NCBI GenBank assembly: GCA_002366635.1 | Contig: DFBN01000127.1 | Location: forward strand, 8,954-16,898 | DNA length: 7,945 nucleotides | Reading direction: 5' to 3' | Source of the DNA: Caldifarciminota bacterium UBA3079 | GTDB taxonomy: Bacteria > Hydrothermota > Tepidihabitantia > Tepidihabitantales > Tepidihabitantaceae | Part shown: piece after piece, positions 6,458 through 7,945 of the stretch | Layout of the letters: the number at the start of each line of letters is the position of its first letter | Position numbering within the stretch: position 1 is the first letter of the stretch | Made by a program: the position numbers and the translations under genes | The notes under the pieces: model-generated | The model's database searches: none | Told to the model about the DNA's origin: nothing | What the model saw: only the letters and a program-made list of their open reading frames with translations

Positions 6458-7906
6458 ATGAGGCACAAAATTATGCCCTTGCTGGTTGTTGTCTTCCTGG
6501 CATCAGGATATGGCCAGGCCCTGTGGCCGACTTTCCAATACAATAACCAGCGCACCGGGTTAAGCCCGTTCCTCGGCCCTCTCCAGCCCGAAACATCCTG
6601 GACCTATACAACCGGTGGTGACATCTGGTCTTCCCCGGCAATCGGCCAGCACGGAACAATCTATTTCGGCTCGGAAGACGGATACCTTTACGCCTTGCAT
6701 GCTGATGGTTCACTCAAATGGAGATTCACAACAAGTAGCGGAATCCTTTCGGCCCCGGCATTGGACAATCGGGGCCGAATATACATCGGCTCAAAAGACT
6801 CCTGCGTCTATTGCATCGAAGACTCGGTAACCTACCCCAGATTGAACTGGACATTCCATGCAAACGGCATGATATCGGCGCCAATCCTGGTCGGTAATGA
6901 CGGCACTGTTTATGCAAGGACTTCCCTCTTATATGCCATCGACCCCGCGGGTAATCAGAAATGGACTTATCATACCCATTTGGGTTCTCAAGGCGGCCCG
7001 GCATTATCCTTAGATGGCAACACGGTTTACATTGAGACCTGTGACCCACCGCCTTTTGAATATGCAGTAGCAGCCCTGAACACAAATGGAAGCCGGAAAT
7101 GGTTGCGTAATATCGGTTCGGCACCTTTCGACTTTTCTCTCACATCGCCAACTGTCGGTTCGGATAGAACCATCTATTTCCCGACATTCACCGCCAAGAC
7201 ATTCTTCGCGATAAATCCTGATGGAACTGTCAAATGGAGCTGCAATCTCCCGGGCGAAGTCATGCGCTGTTCGGCTGCGCTGGGCCCGGGCGATACTATC
7301 TACATCGGCTCAACCGACCATAACCTCTACGCCATAAATCCCAGCGGCATAATCAAATGGACTTATCCGACCCAGGCTGGAATATCCGCATCACCGATTA
7401 TAGGCTCCTGCGGCACAATCTATTTCGCCTCTGGCGACAAACTTTATGCCTTGAATCCGGACGGAACCATGAAATGGGAATACGCAGTAGAACACACCAT
7501 CACAAGCTCACCCGCACTGGCAAACGATAAACTCCTGTTCGGTGCCGGCAACAAACTCTACGCCTTAAAAAATGTCGTCGCAATCAGCGATAGAATCGCC
7601 TATAAGCCGGCTTTATCCTTGAAGGTTTCTCCTAACCCGTTTTCTGCAGGAACCCGCATCTGTTTCACCATAAATACACCAGGTCCTGTCAACCTCTCGA
7701 TATATGATGTCTTCGGACGCCTCATCCGGGTCCTGACCGCAGAAAACAAAGAATCCGGGCAATTTCAAGCCTACTGGAACGGAACCGACAACAATGGCAA
7801 GCACTTGGGCAGCGGGGTTTATCTCTGCAAACTAAAGACAAACTCTAAAGAAACAGCGAAACCGATAACCCTCCTGAGCATTCGTCATTCCCATCCAATC
7901 CGCTGA
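6458..7906 (+). CDS. Exported PQQ-like eight-repeat beta-propeller protein with C-terminal sorting domain
   Basis: A 482-residue exported protein. The signal peptide is MRHKIMPLLVVVFLASGYGQ, with a probable cut after residue 20 or 21. Residues about 48-370 contain eight repeats in which KWxY/KWxF is followed by a xSPAxx strand, GTIYxGS and xLYAL/YAI, the PQQ-like (BamB/YVTN-type) pattern. Eight such units predict a closed eight-bladed propeller. No cofactor or active-site residues of quinoprotein dehydrogenases are recognisable, so a binding or structural role is more likely than oxidation. Residues about 388-475 (SPNPFS, LSIYDVFGRLIRVL, WNGTDNNG, LGSGVYLCKL) form a FlgD-like Ig / type IX C-terminal sorting domain. 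Eight residues after the usual basic end form an odd tail. ATG is supported by AAAGGA 6 nt upstream and the promoter at 6407-6434. The ligand is unknown. Confidence 0.9.
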   Translation: MRHKIMPLLVVVFLASGYGQALWPTFQYNNQRTGLSPFLGPLQPETSWTYTTGGDIWSSPAIGQHGTIYFGSEDGYLYALHADGSLKWRFTTSSGILSAPALDNRGRIYIGSKDSCVYCIEDSVTYPRLNWTFHANGMISAPILVGNDGTVYARTSLLYAIDPAGNQKWTYHTHLGSQGGPALSLDGNTVYIETCDPPPFEYAVAALNTNGSRKWLRNIGSAPFDFSLTSPTVGSDRTIYFPTFTAKTFFAINPDGTVKWSCNLPGEVMRCSAALGPGDTIYIGSTDHNLYAINPSGIIKWTYPTQAGISASPIIGSCGTIYFASGDKLYALNPDGTMKWEYAVEHTITSSPALANDKLLFGAGNKLYALKNVVAISDRIAYKPALSLKVSPNPFSAGTRICFTINTPGPVNLSIYDVFGRLIRVLTAENKESGQFQAYWNGTDNNGKHLGSGVYLCKLKTNSKETAKPITLLSIRHSHPIR

Positions 7907-7934
7907 CCGCCCATTTCTTGGCGTTCTTGGCGGT
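7906..7934 (+). terminator. Weak hairpin after the propeller gene, possible terminator
   Basis: ACCGCC (7906-7911) can pair with GGCGGT (7929-7934) around a 17-nt loop, and a T-rich but interrupted run (TCATCTTTTCT) follows to the edge. The stem is short and the loop large, so termination is uncertain. The hairpin overlaps the tandem 9-mer. Confidence 0.3.
7915..7932. repeat. Perfect tandem duplication of TTCTTGGCG
   Basis: TTCTTGGCG occurs twice head to tail directly downstream of the propeller gene stop (CGCCAAGAA on the other strand). It continues into the related GGTT. It may be the start of a short-period intergenic repeat cut by the window edge. Confidence 0.85.
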
Positions 7935-7945
7935 TCATCTTTTCT

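Noticed and set aside
6458..7906. Quinoprotein dehydrogenase
   Set aside because: Only the propeller repeat pattern is present. No PQQ-binding or calcium-site residues, nor a cytochrome domain, could be recognised, and the protein is shorter than those enzymes.

Overview
The window looks like a piece of chromosome from an uncultured, moderate-GC bacterium with a Bacteroidetes/FCB-like secretion style. Two large exported proteins end in FlgD/Por-type C-terminal sorting domains of the kind used with type IX secretion. A candidate lineage such as WOR-3 (Stahlbacteria) or another FCB-group phylum fits the mix of an M6-like metalloprotease, propeller repeats and C-terminal sorting domains. This is inference from protein style only; no phylogenetic marker beyond TadA and two tRNAs is present.

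Layout. Almost everything from about 6376 down to base 1 lies on the minus strand and reads as one possible transcription unit. It starts at a sigma70-like promoter (6376-6349), followed by tRNA-Arg(ACG) (6331-6258), tadA (6241-5753), tRNA-Ser(CGA) (5784-5698), a 1080-residue secreted M6-like metalloprotease with FG-GAP-like repeats (5676-2434), and an even longer secreted repeat protein that starts in an ATGA overlap at 2437 and runs off the left edge after 812 codons without a stop. On the plus strand, a divergent promoter (6407-6434) drives a 482-residue exported PQQ-like beta-propeller protein (6458-7906). The short right end holds a perfect 9-bp tandem repeat and a weak hairpin.

How the genes fit together. 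TadA deaminates A34 of tRNA-Arg(ACG) to inosine, and that substrate tRNA is encoded just upstream of tadA on the same strand. The tadA stop codon lies inside the tRNA-Ser gene (32-nt overlap), so cutting out the tRNA should remove the tadA stop. The protease's Shine-Dalgarno sits about 10 nt after the tRNA-Ser 3' end and points to a CTG start. The three large proteins carry signal peptides and three different repeat types predicted to form beta-propeller-like folds. They look like cell-surface or secreted proteins, but their substrates cannot be read from the sequence.

The most unusual points are the tadA/tRNA-Ser overlap, the tRNA-enzyme-tRNA-protease chain, and the unterminated 14-repeat protein of the left 2.4 kb.
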